From the NCBI RefSeq assembly GCF_037126245.1, contig NZ_CP136925.1:2868001-2932000 (forward strand): a DNA stretch of 64,000 nucleotides, written 5' to 3'. The translations under genes were made by a program, and so were the position numbers. This stretch comes from Mangrovimonas cancribranchiae. Its GTDB lineage: Bacteria; Bacteroidota; Bacteroidia; Flavobacteriales; Flavobacteriaceae. Below are positions 53,218 through 63,738 of the stretch, in pieces. The notes beneath the pieces are model-generated. The model did no database searches and was not told the DNA's origin. It was given only the letters and a program-made list of their open reading frames with translations. Position 1 is the first letter of the stretch. Every line of letters starts with the position of its first letter.

Positions 53218-55014
53218 TTACTGTGTTTTTTTATTGTTTTCTGGATTAATATCTGCCATTACATGATTTGGATCAATTTCAACAGAAGTAATTGTTTTTG
53301 AAGTGTTAAACGTATAGGTTGGGTAAGCCCAAGCCCAATCGTTAATTATTGTAGCTGTTGTTGGTTTTTCACCACGCATCATTTGTAATGGGATATAAAA
53401 ATCTTCAGTGGTTCCATCGTTATAGGTTACGGTAAGATCTATTGGCATTGGCATTAATCCAACACGTTCTAAAGTTATTGTATTATCACTAATGTTTTTT
53501 ACACTATAATCTATGGTGTTTGTTGTTTGTGCAAAATCTGTTAAATACCAATCTAATTCTAGTCCAGAAATTTTTTCAGCAGAACGAATAACATCTATAG
53601 GTCTTGGATGTTTAAATGCAAAGTCATTAAAGTATTTTTTAATGGTTTTATTTAAATTATCTTCTCCAATAATGTAGCCTAATTGTGCCATAAAAACAGC
53701 GCCTTTACTATAAGCTGAAATACCATAAGCTTGGTTGTATTCATACCTATCTGCATGTGTGGTTAAAGGTTGCTCTTTACCAGATTTTGCTAAATAAATG
53801 TATCCTCTGTAAGAGCCGCTATGTGGGTTTTCGGCATTTTCATTCATAATTTCATTCATAGCTAAATTAGAAATATAGCTTGTAAATCCTTCATCCATCC
53901 ACTCGTGTTTAGCTTCGTTTGTGGCTAATAAAAACTGAAACCACGTATGGGCTAATTCGTGAGCTGTTACACCAACTAAACTTCCAAATTTTCGTTGTCC
54001 TGTAATTAAGGTACTCATGGCGTATTCCATACCACCATCGCCACCTTGCATAACAGAGTATTGTTCATAAGGATATTTACCAATATGCTCGCTAAAATAT
54101 TGTATTAACTCAACCGTTTTAGGTTGTAATTTTTTCCAATTATCAAGATATTGTTTCTCTAAGGTATTTTTATAGTAAAAATGAAGCATTGGACCGTTAG
54201 GCACTTGCATGGTATCGTGAATATAATCGGGATCTGCAGCCCAAGTAAAATCGTGTACTTTTGGTGCTTTGTAAGTTAGCGTTTTTTTGTTACCGGTTAT
54301 TTTTGGCTCTCCTTGAAGGTAACCTGTAGCTCCAACAACGTAATCTTTATCAATGGTTAAATTAACTTCAAAATTTCCCCAAACACCGTGAAATTCTCTT
54401 CCTATGTATGGATCGGCATGCCAGCCTTCAAAATCGTATTCGGCCATTTTAGGATACCATTGCGTCATAGATAAAGCAACACCTTCTTTATTATTTCTAC
54501 CAGAACGGCGAATTTGAATAGGAACCTGAGCATTAAAATCCATAGTAAAAGTTACCGATTCTCCTGGTTGAATAGGTTGTGCTAAGTCTACTTCTAAAAC
54601 AGTACCAACCGTTTCATGTTTTAAAACAGTACCATTTTGTTTTAAAGAATTTACTTTAATATAGCCTATTTCATCGGGTTGTAATTTACTTATTCTATCT
54701 CCTACTCGCGAGTCTGGATCGGCAATAGTTCTTGAACGTACATCCATTTCGCTACCTGGTTGAAAGGCATTAAAGTATAAGTGATAAAATACCTTATTTA
54801 ACACATCGGGAGAATTGTTGGTATAAACTAATGTTTGTTTTCCTTGATATTGATAGTTGTTTACATTCATATCAATATCCATAGTATAATCTACATGTTG
54901 TTGCCAGTATGTAGCTATATTTTGTTGAGTTGTTGCTTTTTGACTAGTAGCGGTTTTGGTGTTACCACAAGCAAACAAAATAATGGTAGATAATAGTAAA
55001 GAAACTTTTTTCAT
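53218..55014 (-). CDS. M1 family metallo-aminopeptidase, lipoprotein
   Basis: The 598-residue product has a lipoprotein signal (LFACG, Cys about 16). An M1 N-terminal beta domain (about 30-270) is followed by the catalytic region: the exopeptidase motif GGMEYAMST (about 327-335), then HELAHTWFQFLLATNEAKHEWMDEG (about 353-377) with His-Glu-x2-His and the further Glu zinc ligand. The later part is helical. Such enzymes take N-terminal residues off peptides, here on the outer face of a membrane. The gene has its own terminator and is separate from rnpA. Confidence 0.94.
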   Translation of the reverse strand: MKKVSLLLSTIILFACGNTKTATSQKATTQQNIATYWQQHVDYTMDIDMNVNNYQYQGKQTLVYTNNSPDVLNKVFYHLYFNAFQPGSEMDVRSRTIADPDSRVGDRISKLQPDEIGYIKVNSLKQNGTVLKHETVGTVLEVDLAQPIQPGESVTFTMDFNAQVPIQIRRSGRNNKEGVALSMTQWYPKMAEYDFEGWHADPYIGREFHGVWGNFEVNLTIDKDYVVGATGYLQGEPKITGNKKTLTYKAPKVHDFTWAADPDYIHDTMQVPNGPMLHFYYKNTLEKQYLDNWKKLQPKTVELIQYFSEHIGKYPYEQYSVMQGGDGGMEYAMSTLITGQRKFGSLVGVTAHELAHTWFQFLLATNEAKHEWMDEGFTSYISNLAMNEIMNENAENPHSGSYRGYIYLAKSGKEQPLTTHADRYEYNQAYGISAYSKGAVFMAQLGYIIGEDNLNKTIKKYFNDFAFKHPRPIDVIRSAEKISGLELDWYLTDFAQTTNTIDYSVKNISDNTITLERVGLMPMPIDLTVTYNDGTTEDFYIPLQMMRGEKPTTATIINDWAWAYPTYTFNTSKTITSVEIDPNHVMADINPENNKKTQ

Positions 55015-55031
55015 TAGGTAGGTTTTAATAA

Positions 55032-55061
55032 AAAAGGCTACACCTTTAGATGTAGCCTTTT
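55032..55061 (-). terminator. Terminator of the S8 peptidase gene
   Basis: An 11-bp perfect inverted repeat (AAAAGGCTACA / TGTAGCCTTTT) with an 8-base loop, followed by T-rich sequence on the minus strand. It lies about 17 bp after the S8 gene stop. Confidence 0.88.
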
Positions 55062-55077
55062 ATAATTTATAAAAGAC

Positions 55078-56685
55078 TTATTGTTGACTAGCTAAAATAA
55101 GTGCATTGTAAGCATTAGCAATTTTAGTAGATTTACTTAAATCTGCAATAGGTTTTACATTGTTAGCATCGCCACCAACAACAACTTGAGTTTTTAACGC
55201 TAAACCAGAGTCTAAAATTACTTGTTTTACTTGAGCTGCAGTTAATTTAGGGTAGTAAGAACGAATTAAAGCAGCAACACCTGCTACAGCTGGAGCAGCC
55301 ATAGAAGTTCCGCCTTTTGTATCGTATTCGTTTTCTGGCGTTGTTGAATAAACTTTGGCTCCAGGAGCGAAGATATCAACATTTACTTTTCCGTAGTTAG
55401 AAAACCCTGCAACCATGTTTGATCCATATTTTGGTGCTAAGGCTCCAACTGTAATAAAAGTATCGCCTACTTCTGGACCATTATCAACTTGATCGTTAGG
55501 GTAAACAGCTTTTACATCTAAATCAATACCTTCGTTACCCGCTGCATTTACAAAAACAACATCGTTTTTAGATGCATAAGCAATAGCGTCTCTTACCCAA
55601 TCGCTATGTGGTGAGTAATATTTACCAAAACTACCATTAATTACTTTTGCGCCATTATCTACAGCATAACGAATAGCTAGGGCAATATCTTTATCATATT
55701 CATCGCCATTTGGTACGGCTCTTAAACTCATAATTTCAACATTGTTAGCAACACCATTTGCACCTAAACCATTGTTGCGTTCTGCAGCAATAATTCCAGC
55801 AACGTGAGTTCCGTGACTTTCGCCTTTTTCGCTTGGCATAACGTTACCGTTACCATAGCCTACGTCGTTTAAATCGTTAGGGTTATCGCCTGTTTTTCTA
55901 CCATTAAATTCTTTGTTAATGTTGTAGTTTAATTTATCTGAAAAATACTCAACACCTTCTTTAACTGCAGATAATGCTTTATCTGTAGAATCGAACCCAT
56001 TTCCGTACATGTATTTTAACATACCTACAGCTTGGGTTAAGGTTTCGTTACCTTCGGCATTAATACCATTTACATCTTCTGGTGTGTAGTCTTCTTTGTT
56101 TAAATGTTTTGCTACAGCTTCATCGGCATTTTTTATTTGTTGGTAAATTTGCTCGTACTGTGTTTTTTGCCCAAGTGTTTTTTGATATTCTTCATCATAT
56201 TCTGCTTTAGCACGGTCGTATTCTGGGTTGCTTGTATCTCCAGAGGCTAGAATTCTTACATATTCTAATTGTTCGTCGTAAGCATCGCCTAAGAAATTCC
56301 ATCCATGAATATCATCGATATACCCATTGTTATCGTCGTCTTTTCCATTACCTGGAATTTCATCTTCATTAGTCCAAACAACACCATCTAAATCTTCGTG
56401 TTCTATATCAATTCCGCTATCAATAACGGCAACAATAACTTTTTTACCTTTTTTATCTTTTATGATTTCACTGTAAGCCTTATCAACACTCATTCCTGGA
56501 ATGGTATCTTTAATAAGGTCTAGGTGTCCCCAATTTTCTTTTTCGGCTTGTGTTAACTCCGAAACTTTTAAAGGTACAGTATCTACATTTTCTACAGGAG
56601 TAGATAAAATTTCTGACGAACCGCCACAGCTAGATAGTATGGCTGCTGCAACTGCCGAAAATAAAACAGGTTTTAGTAATTTCAT
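55078..56685 (-). CDS. Subtilisin-like serine peptidase (S8), lipoprotein
   Basis: A 535-residue protease. A lipoprotein signal (ILSSCGGSS, Cys about 20) is followed by the S8 catalytic triad: VIAVIDSGIDIEHEDLDG (Asp about 89), GESHGTHVAGIIAAERN (His about 293) and GGTSMAAPAVAGVAAL (Ser about 460). Between Asp and His lies an insert of about 200 residues with helices, rich in Asp, Tyr and Lys, which is longer than in simple subtilisins. No type IX sorting domain or P-domain is present; anchoring is by lipid. The substrate is unknown. Confidence 0.93.
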   Translation of the reverse strand: MKLLKPVLFSAVAAAILSSCGGSSEILSTPVENVDTVPLKVSELTQAEKENWGHLDLIKDTIPGMSVDKAYSEIIKDKKGKKVIVAVIDSGIDIEHEDLDGVVWTNEDEIPGNGKDDDNNGYIDDIHGWNFLGDAYDEQLEYVRILASGDTSNPEYDRAKAEYDEEYQKTLGQKTQYEQIYQQIKNADEAVAKHLNKEDYTPEDVNGINAEGNETLTQAVGMLKYMYGNGFDSTDKALSAVKEGVEYFSDKLNYNINKEFNGRKTGDNPNDLNDVGYGNGNVMPSEKGESHGTHVAGIIAAERNNGLGANGVANNVEIMSLRAVPNGDEYDKDIALAIRYAVDNGAKVINGSFGKYYSPHSDWVRDAIAYASKNDVVFVNAAGNEGIDLDVKAVYPNDQVDNGPEVGDTFITVGALAPKYGSNMVAGFSNYGKVNVDIFAPGAKVYSTTPENEYDTKGGTSMAAPAVAGVAALIRSYYPKLTAAQVKQVILDSGLALKTQVVVGGDANNVKPIADLSKSTKIANAYNALILASQQ

Positions 56686-56700
56686 GTTATTAATTTATGT

Positions 56701-57561
56701 TTAGTTAAAAATATCATTACAGGTAAAAGTTTCGTTTAATCGCACGCCTTTTTCTGTGTGTTTTACTGTAATGATTTCATTATGTGCGTCGTGCTCCAAA
56801 AATAAGTAATAATTATTATCTGCCGCTAGGTTTAGAAATTTTTCTTTTTCATCTAAAGTCAGTAGTGGTCTTGTATCATAACCCATTACAAAAGGTAGCG
56901 GTAAGTGCCCAACAGTAGGTAATAAATCGGCCATAAAGCAAATGGTTTTTCCGTTGTAATGTATCATTGGAATCATTTGTTTGTCTGTATGTCCGTTTGC
57001 GAAAAAAATATCGAATCCTAGTTTGGAGTTTTTTAGTAAATCTTGTTCTGGAAGGTTTGTAAATTTAAGTTGCCCAGACTCTTCCATGGGTAAGATGTTT
57101 TCTTTTAAAAAAGAGGCTTTTTCACGATTATTTGGGTGTGTTGCCCAGTCCCAATGGTTTTTATTACTCCAAAAGTGGGCATTTTTAAAAGCAGGTTCGT
57201 AGCCTGTTCTATCTTTGTTCCATTGTATGCTTCCACCACAATGGTCGAAATGAAGATGTGTCATAAACACATCGGTAATATCGTCTCTATGAAAGCCATA
57301 TTGTTTTAGAGATTTATCAATAGAGTCGTCTCCCCAAAGATAATAGTACCCAAAAAATTTATCACTTTGCTTATCTCCCATACCAGTATCGATTAAAGTT
57401 AAGCGGTTGCTATCTTCTATTAATAAACAACGTGCTGCAATATCGATCATGTTATTAGAATCGGCTGGGTTTGTACGGTTCCAAAGCGATTTAGGGACTA
57501 CGCCAAACATAGCACCACCGTCTAATTTGAAATTTCCAGCTTGAATGGGATATAGTTTCAT
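56701..57561 (-). CDS. MBL-fold metallo-hydrolase
   Basis: The 286-residue protein has the metallo-beta-lactamase fold with DVFMTHLHFDHCGG (His-x-His-x-Asp-His, about 95-108) and the second metal-site His in FFANGHTDKQMIP (about 186-198). It belongs to a subgroup with a start such as MKLYPIQAGNFKLDGGAMFGVVPKSLW, seen in lactonase and quorum-quenching-type or unknown hydrolases. The reaction cannot be told. It has no signal peptide. It precedes the S8 peptidase gene by 15 bp on the same strand. Confidence 0.85.
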   Translation of the reverse strand: MKLYPIQAGNFKLDGGAMFGVVPKSLWNRTNPADSNNMIDIAARCLLIEDSNRLTLIDTGMGDKQSDKFFGYYYLWGDDSIDKSLKQYGFHRDDITDVFMTHLHFDHCGGSIQWNKDRTGYEPAFKNAHFWSNKNHWDWATHPNNREKASFLKENILPMEESGQLKFTNLPEQDLLKNSKLGFDIFFANGHTDKQMIPMIHYNGKTICFMADLLPTVGHLPLPFVMGYDTRPLLTLDEKEKFLNLAADNNYYLFLEHDAHNEIITVKHTEKGVRLNETFTCNDIFN

Positions 57562-57660
57562 AAAAATGATTTCTTTTTAAGATGTCGCAAATTAAAAAAT
57601 ACTCATCAAAAATCACCTTTTAATGGGGATTATTGAGAATTATTTAACAATTTATTGCAA

Positions 57661-57668
57661 TATATTTG
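57661..57668 (+). promoter_or_regulatory. Putative -7 box of the DUF202-SLC13 transcript
   Basis: TATATTTG fits TAnnTTTG, about 60 bases before the DUF202 gene. A TTG at 57633-57635 is 25 bases upstream, a little longer than the usual spacer. Confidence 0.45.
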
Positions 57669-57728
57669 AATAGCTTAATGGTTATGAAACCATAAAAATT
57701 TAATTTATTTTTATAAAAAGCTATTCTT

Positions 57729-58085
57729 ATGAAAAAAATCGTGAATTCACCGTTGAAGATTAAAAAACTAAAACTTTTAAGATTTGGGCGCGATTTTAAA
57801 CCAGATGAAGAAGTTATTTTAAGAGATTATTTAGCTATTGAAAGAACGCGATTGGCTAACGAGCGTACCTTATTATCTTACATAAGATCGTCTCTTTATT
57901 TGCTTTTAGGAGGCATTGCTTTTTTTCAATTAAAGAACTTTCCTGATTTTAGATATTTAGCTATTCTATCGTTAGTTTTTAGTGCGATATTTTTTGTTAT
58001 AGGTATTTATCGGTTTATGCTTTTAAAGAAAAGCTTAAAACGGCTTTATTATATGTCTGAAGAAAAGGAAGACGACACGAAATAA
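57729..58085 (+). CDS. DUF202 small membrane protein
   Basis: The 118-residue product has a basic N-terminus and about two membrane helices (about 58-75 and 80-100). The signature DYLAIERTRLANERTLLSYIRSSLYLLLGGIAFFQL (about 36-71) is DUF202, also found at the end of yeast VTC proteins. The bacterial family has no firm function. It is followed 17 bp later by the SLC13 gene, so the two may act together at the membrane. Confidence 0.85.
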   Translation: MKKIVNSPLKIKKLKLLRFGRDFKPDEEVILRDYLAIERTRLANERTLLSYIRSSLYLLLGGIAFFQLKNFPDFRYLAILSLVFSAIFFVIGIYRFMLLKKSLKRLYYMSEEKEDDTK

Positions 58086-58102
58086 TATTTTACGCTTAGG
58101 TT

Positions 58103-59878
58103 ATGAGTACAGAACTTATCATAACGTTATCCATCATAATTTTTGGAGTTATTCTATTTGTTAGAGATTACTTTACAATTGATACAACTTCAATTATTAT
58201 CATGGCGTTGTTTATAGTTACAGGTGTGTTATCTCCAGAGGAAGGTTTTTCGGGTTTTAACCATCCAGCAACAATAACACTAGGGTGTATTTTTGTTATT
58301 AGTGGAGGTATTTTTAATTCGGGAATTTTAGATGGTTTAAGCTATAGAATAATCAAGTTAGCCAAAACAAATTACACTGTTGCTTTAATAGTATTTTGTA
58401 GTATATCTAGTTTATTTTCTGCCTTTATTAACGATACTGCTGTTGTAGCTTTACTTTTACCTATTGCACTAACTGTTTGTCGAGAAACAACTATAAAACC
58501 TAGTATGCTGCTTATACCTATTTCTTTTGCTGCATTGTTTGGCGGCACATGTACACTTATTGGAACCTCAACTAATATTTTAGTAAGTAGTTATGCAACC
58601 AAGTATAATGTTGCAGAGTTTGGTATGTTCGAGTTTAGTGCTGCTGCATTGTGTTTGTTGGTAATAGGCTTTTTGTATATGGTTTTAATGGCTCCTTTAT
58701 TATTGCCTAAGGCTAAAAATACAAGTGAAGATTTAACCCGAAAAGCCGAAAAGTATATTACCGAAATAGAGGTTGAACCCAATTGTCAAGAAAATGGCAT
58801 GTTACTACAACATACACAGTTGGTTAAAAGTTTCAATATTAATGTATTGTCTATTTTAAGAACAGGTGAGCTTAAACATCAATTTTCTACAGATACAAAA
58901 ATACAATCAGGCGATATTTTAAAAATTATGGTTATGCCTGAAACACTTAATAGACTTTTAGATATAAAAGGCTATAAAGTAAGTGGAACAAGACGTATGA
59001 AAGAAGCCGAAGAAGAAACCGAAAGCTATAATCTGCATGAAGTTGTTATTCCCTTTGGGTCTAGTCTTTCGGGAAAATCTTTAAAAGAATTAAATTTTAG
59101 GCAACAATATAAATGTTCTGTAATTGCAATAAGACAGCGAGGCGAGATTATGTATGATAAACTCTCTACAACAAAACTAACCGAAGGCGATATGTTGTTA
59201 CTTATTGGTCATGCCAAAGAAGTAAATGAATTAGAAACCGATAATCTAATTGTAAAACTATCTGAATACGAAAAGAAAAGAACAAATTATCGTAAAGCTA
59301 TACCGGCTGTTTTAATAGGAATTGGGGTCATTCTAGCAGCAACATTTCATCTTACTACTATTTTAATAAGTGCTATGATAGGCGCTTTATTAATGATAGT
59401 TACAGGAACCTTAAAACCTGTTGAAGCCTATAAAGCCGTAGAATGGAAAGTTATTTTTATGATGGCAGGGGTACTTTCTATGGGAACAGCCTTAGAAAAA
59501 ACAGGAGGAGCCAAACAAATAGCTTATTTTATACAAGATAATTTAGGACAATATGATGCGCACTTTACGTTAAGTGCTTTGTTTTTAGTAACCGTACTAT
59601 CTACAAATTTAATTTCTAGCAAAGCCACTGCAGCACTTATGACACCTATTGTTATTAGTCTCGCAGCAGCTATGGAAATTAGTTCCAGACCTTTTTTAGT
59701 AGCTGTTATGTTTGCTTGTTCATTAACTTTTATGACACCTATGAGTTATCCCACAAATACTATGGTTTATGCTCCTGGAAATTATAAGTTTAGCGACTTT
59801 TTAAAAGTAGGTACACCATTAAATATTGTTATATGGTTAGCGGCATCATTTATTATTCCGTATTTTTTTCCTTTTTAA
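58103..59878 (+). CDS. SLC13-type permease with two RCK_C (TrkA-C) domains
   Basis: A 591-residue transporter. The N-terminal half (about 1-205) and C-terminal half (about 390-591) are membrane-spanning, with the SLC13/ArsB marks FINDTAVVALLLPIA and FGGTCTLIGTSTNILV in the first and SSKATAALMTPIVISLAAAM in the second. Between them are two RCK_C domains (about 225-295 and 305-375; e.g. LHEVVIPFGSSLSGKSLKEL), cytosolic nucleotide- or ligand-binding modules. It moves anions such as sulfate or carboxylates, judging by family. It may supply sulfate for the sulfation genes in the same cell, but it lies 50 kb away. Confidence 0.9.
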   Translation: MSTELIITLSIIIFGVILFVRDYFTIDTTSIIIMALFIVTGVLSPEEGFSGFNHPATITLGCIFVISGGIFNSGILDGLSYRIIKLAKTNYTVALIVFCSISSLFSAFINDTAVVALLLPIALTVCRETTIKPSMLLIPISFAALFGGTCTLIGTSTNILVSSYATKYNVAEFGMFEFSAAALCLLVIGFLYMVLMAPLLLPKAKNTSEDLTRKAEKYITEIEVEPNCQENGMLLQHTQLVKSFNINVLSILRTGELKHQFSTDTKIQSGDILKIMVMPETLNRLLDIKGYKVSGTRRMKEAEEETESYNLHEVVIPFGSSLSGKSLKELNFRQQYKCSVIAIRQRGEIMYDKLSTTKLTEGDMLLLIGHAKEVNELETDNLIVKLSEYEKKRTNYRKAIPAVLIGIGVILAATFHLTTILISAMIGALLMIVTGTLKPVEAYKAVEWKVIFMMAGVLSMGTALEKTGGAKQIAYFIQDNLGQYDAHFTLSALFLVTVLSTNLISSKATAALMTPIVISLAAAMEISSRPFLVAVMFACSLTFMTPMSYPTNTMVYAPGNYKFSDFLKVGTPLNIVIWLAASFIIPYFFPF

Positions 59879-59959
59879 AAGGTTATAAAAAAATCATTAT
59901 ATTTTTTGAAGAAACTCCATATTTGTAGTAATATTACCACTAAAGGCTAAAAATAACAC

Positions 59960-61804
59960 ATGGTAGAATTAGCAGGAATTATCATTTTAGGAATTTTGGC
60001 ACAATGGGTTGCCTGGCGATTAAAAATACCAGCCATTTTACCCTTAATTTTAATAGGTTTATTGGTAGGGCCTGTCGCATCTGAGTTTATAAACCCTGAT
60101 GGTAAAAAATGGATTGAACCTATTTGGAATGGTGAAGAAGGCTTATTTCCTGGAGAGAGTTTATTTTATTTTGTGTCTTTAGCTATTAGTATTATCCTTT
60201 TTGAAGGCGGCTTAACCTTAAGAAAAAATGAAATAAAAAATGTAGGCCCTGTTATTACTAAGCTTATTACAGTTGGTACCATCACTACCTTTTTTGCAGC
60301 TGCCATAGCTGCTTATTATTTATTTGGTTTAAGTTGGGAAATTTCTTTTTTATTTTCTGCCTTAATTATTGTTACTGGACCAACAGTAATCACGCCAATT
60401 TTAAGAAACATTCCGTTAAAAAAAGATGTCTCTGCGGTACTAAAATGGGAAGGTATTTTAATAGATCCCATTGGCGCTTTAGTGGCTGTATTGGTTTTTG
60501 AATTTATTAGTGTTGATGCGGGAGGCGAGTTTACCAAAACAGCACTTATTGAGTTTGGTAAAATAGTCCTTTTTGGCTTTACTTTTGGCTTTACCTTTGC
60601 ACATGCTTTAAACTTTATCATTAACAAAAAATGGGTGCCACACTATCTATTAAATGTATTTGCTTTAGCATCGGTTTTAGGGGTTTTTGTCTTATCCGAT
60701 AGTTTTGCGCACGAGTCTGGATTACTTTCTGTTGTGGTTATGGGTATGGTTTTAGGTAATTCTAAATCTCCTTATCTTAAAGAATTGTTGTATTTTAAAG
60801 AGTCTTTAAGTGTCCTTTTAATTTCTATTCTATTTATTCTTTTAGCGGCCAATATAAATATGGAAGACTTATACCTAATTTACAATTGGAATACCGCTAT
60901 ATTATTTGCTATTGTTGTTTTTGTAATTAGACCTTTAGGGGTGTTTTTAAGCACTTCAGGATCTGGATTAAAACTGAATGAAAAGCTATTTATTAGTTGG
61001 GTTGGCCCACGAGGTATTGTTGCTGCTGGTATTGCGTCTCTTTTTGGATTAAAATTAGCAAAAGAAGGTGTTCCTGGGGCCGAATATATTACACCCTTAG
61101 TATTTGTTATTGTGCTAGGTACGGTATTACTTAACGCTACAACGGCAAGATTATTTGCTAAAGTTTCTGGTGTATTTTTAACAAAATCGGAAGGTATTTT
61201 AATAGTTGGCGCTTCTAAAGTATCACGTTTAATAGGGCATTATTTAGAAGAACACAATCGCCATGTTGTGTTAATAGATAGTAATCAAAATAATATTAAA
61301 AAAGCCGAAGAACTAGGGTTAGAAGCCATAAACTCTAATATTTATTCTGATAATCTTCTAGATAATATAGAACTTAACGATGTTGGGTATTTAATGGCTT
61401 TAACACCAAGTACAGATATTAATAAATTTGCTATTACAAAATTTGGTGAACAATTTGGTGAAAACGGGTCGTTTAGATTGGTTACCAAAGAAGAAATGAA
61501 AGATGCTAACAAAAACCCTAAAGAAGGGTTGTTTAGTCATACAGACGATTTTAACTCCTTAATGGCAGTTACATCAAAGTTTCCTTCAATTCAAGAAATC
61601 GACCTTGAGAACAAAGAGCATTACGATAGCTTAATAGATATTACCGATAAGGATAAAGATATTATTCCTTTATTCATTAAAAATGATAAGAAGGAATTTA
61701 TAATTATTTCCTCGTTTAACCATGAAAACAAAATTAAAAAAGGCTACCAATTAGTTTATCTAGGAAAACCTTTTGATGTTGAAAAAGTAGAGGCTAATCG
61801 TTAA
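59960..61804 (+). CDS. Cation:proton antiporter (CPA1/NhaP type) with TrkA-N domain
   Basis: A 614-residue protein. The first 400 residues form a twelve-or-so-helix antiporter domain ([37 protein letters not shown], and [17 protein letters not shown] with the functional Thr/Pro). About residues 410-530 form a TrkA-N Rossmann module ([42 protein letters not shown]), and an extra C-terminal part follows. It would exchange Na+ or K+ for H+, under control of a bound nucleotide. It overlaps the convergent lepA 3' end by 11 bp. Confidence 0.9.
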   Translation: MVELAGIIILGILAQWVAWRLKIPAILPLILIGLLVGPVASEFINPDGKKWIEPIWNGEEGLFPGESLFYFVSLAISIILFEGGLTLRKNEIKNVGPVITKLITVGTITTFFAAAIAAYYLFGLSWEISFLFSALIIVTGPTVITPILRNIPLKKDVSAVLKWEGILIDPIGALVAVLVFEFISVDAGGEFTKTALIEFGKIVLFGFTFGFTFAHALNFIINKKWVPHYLLNVFALASVLGVFVLSDSFAHESGLLSVVVMGMVLGNSKSPYLKELLYFKESLSVLLISILFILLAANINMEDLYLIYNWNTAILFAIVVFVIRPLGVFLSTSGSGLKLNEKLFISWVGPRGIVAAGIASLFGLKLAKEGVPGAEYITPLVFVIVLGTVLLNATTARLFAKVSGVFLTKSEGILIVGASKVSRLIGHYLEEHNRHVVLIDSNQNNIKKAEELGLEAINSNIYSDNLLDNIELNDVGYLMALTPSTDINKFAITKFGEQFGENGSFRLVTKEEMKDANKNPKEGLFSHTDDFNSLMAVTSKFPSIQEIDLENKEHYDSLIDITDKDKDIIPLFIKNDKKEFIIISSFNHENKIKKGYQLVYLGKPFDVEKVEANR

Positions 61805-63590
61805 GCTTTAATACCGCCATAAAGGCTTGTTGTGGTATTTCTACATTACCAACAGCGCGCATACGCTTTTTACCTTTTTTCTGCTTTTCAAGTAGCTTAC
61901 GTTTACGCGAAATATCACCACCATAACATTTAGCGGTTACATCTTTACGTAAAGCTTTAATGGTTTCACGGGCAATTATTTTGGCTCCAATAGCAGCTTG
62001 TACTGGAATATCAAATTGCTGACGCGGAATAAGCTCTTTTAACTTCTCACACATCTTTTTACCAATATCATAAGCATTATCGGCGTGAATTAATGCTGAT
62101 AACGCATCCACTTGCTGGCTATTCAATAAAATATCAACACGTACTAATTTAGACTCTCTCATGCCTATTGGTGCGTAGTCAAAAGAGGCGTAACCTCTGG
62201 AAACAGATTTTAGCCTGTCGTAAAAATCAAAAACAATTTCGGCTAAAGGCATGTCAAAAGTAAGCTCAACACGTTCCTGTGTTAAATACGTTTGATTGGT
62301 TATTTGACCGCGTTTTTCAATACACAAACTCATTACTGGGCCAACAAAATCGGCTTTAGTAATAATACTTGCTTTTATAAAAGGTTCTTCAACACGATTT
62401 AAGGTAGAAGGTTCCGGCAAATCGGTTGGATTATTAACAATAACAATCTCGTCTGGATTTTTGTTAGTGTAAGCGTAATAAGACACGTTAGGAACAGTTG
62501 TGATAACGGTCATATCAAACTCGCGTTCTAAACGCTCTTGGATAATTTCTAAATGAAGCATTCCTAGGAATCCACAACGGAAACCAAACCCTAAAGCTGC
62601 CGAACTCTCAGGTTGAAAAACTAAAGAGGCGTCGTTAAGTTGTAGTTTTTCCATAGAGGTACGAAGTTCTTCGTAATCTTCGGTATCTACAGGGTAAATA
62701 CCAGCAAAAACCATAGGCTTTACATCCTCAAAACCGCCAATAGCATTTTGAGTTGGGTTTTTGGCATCGGTAATAGTATCACCAACTTTTACTTCTTTGG
62801 CTTCTTTAATTCCTGTTATTAAATAGCCTACATCGCCAGCGTTTATCTCTTGTTTAGACTGTTGTTTTAGTTTTAAGGTTCCTACTTCATCGGCATAATA
62901 ATCTTTACCGGTAGCAATAAACTTAATGTGTTGCCCTTTTTTAATTTTCCCGTTAATAACACGGAAATAAGTTTCTACACCACGAAACGGATTGTAAACA
63001 GAGTCGAATATTAAAGCTTGTAAAGGCTCATCTGGGTTTCCTTTTGGTGCAGGAACACGATCTATAATAGCAGTTAAAATTTCTTCAATACCAATACCTG
63101 TTTTAGCACTTGCGGGAATAACCTCAGAGGGATCACAACCTAGTAAATCTACAATATCATCAGTAACTTCTTCTGGATTAGCACTTGGTAAATCGACTTT
63201 GTTTAATACTGGAATAATTTCCAGATCGTTTTCTAAGGCTAAATAGAGGTTTGAAATAGTTTGCGCTTGTATACTTTGCGCCGCATCGACTACTAATAAT
63301 GCCCCTTCGCAAGCCGCGATACTTCTAGATACTTCGTAGCTAAAATCAACATGACCTGGGGTGTCAATTAAGTTTAATATGTAATGTTCGCCATTATGAA
63401 TATAATCCATTTGTATGGCGTGCGATTTAATAGTAATACCACGCTCACGCTCCAAATCCATGTTGTCTAATAACTGATTTTGCTTTTCCCTTTCGGTTAC
63501 AGCACCAGTGTAGTCTAACAATCTATCGGCAAGCGTACTTTTTCCGTGGTCAATATGTGCAATTATGCAAAAATTCCTAATGTTCTTCAT
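61794..63590 (-). CDS. lepA: Elongation factor 4 (LepA)
   Basis: LepA is a translation GTPase that acts on stalled or assembling ribosomes. The 598-residue protein starts [25 protein letters not shown] (P-loop), with [15 protein letters not shown] (G3), [14 protein letters not shown] (G4) and the LepA-specific C-terminal domain ([20 protein letters not shown] near the end). Length and motifs are standard. A good promoter precedes it. The end overlaps the antiporter gene on the other strand by 11 bp. Confidence 0.97.
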   Translation of the reverse strand: MKNIRNFCIIAHIDHGKSTLADRLLDYTGAVTEREKQNQLLDNMDLERERGITIKSHAIQMDYIHNGEHYILNLIDTPGHVDFSYEVSRSIAACEGALLVVDAAQSIQAQTISNLYLALENDLEIIPVLNKVDLPSANPEEVTDDIVDLLGCDPSEVIPASAKTGIGIEEILTAIIDRVPAPKGNPDEPLQALIFDSVYNPFRGVETYFRVINGKIKKGQHIKFIATGKDYYADEVGTLKLKQQSKQEINAGDVGYLITGIKEAKEVKVGDTITDAKNPTQNAIGGFEDVKPMVFAGIYPVDTEDYEELRTSMEKLQLNDASLVFQPESSAALGFGFRCGFLGMLHLEIIQERLEREFDMTVITTVPNVSYYAYTNKNPDEIVIVNNPTDLPEPSTLNRVEEPFIKASIITKADFVGPVMSLCIEKRGQITNQTYLTQERVELTFDMPLAEIVFDFYDRLKSVSRGYASFDYAPIGMRESKLVRVDILLNSQQVDALSALIHADNAYDIGKKMCEKLKELIPRQQFDIPVQAAIGAKIIARETIKALRKDVTAKCYGGDISRKRKLLEKQKKGKKRMRAVGNVEIPQQAFMAVLKLND

Positions 63591-63618
63591 AAAACTCCTT
63601 ACACTAAAAATAGAAATG

Positions 63619-63652
63619 CAAATATAGGTGTTTTATTAACGTTAAATAGCAA
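63619..63652 (-). promoter_or_regulatory. Promoter of lepA
   Basis: On the minus strand TTG (63652-63650), a 23-base spacer and TATATTTG (63626-63619) precede the lepA ATG by about 28 bases, fitting the Bacteroidota promoter pattern. Confidence 0.6.
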
Positions 63653-63738
63653 TATTGTTAAGATGTTGATATACTTAAGGGTTTCCGTATTAAAAATTTA
63701 TAAACAAATAGTATATTAGCAGCGTAAAGCTTAATAAT

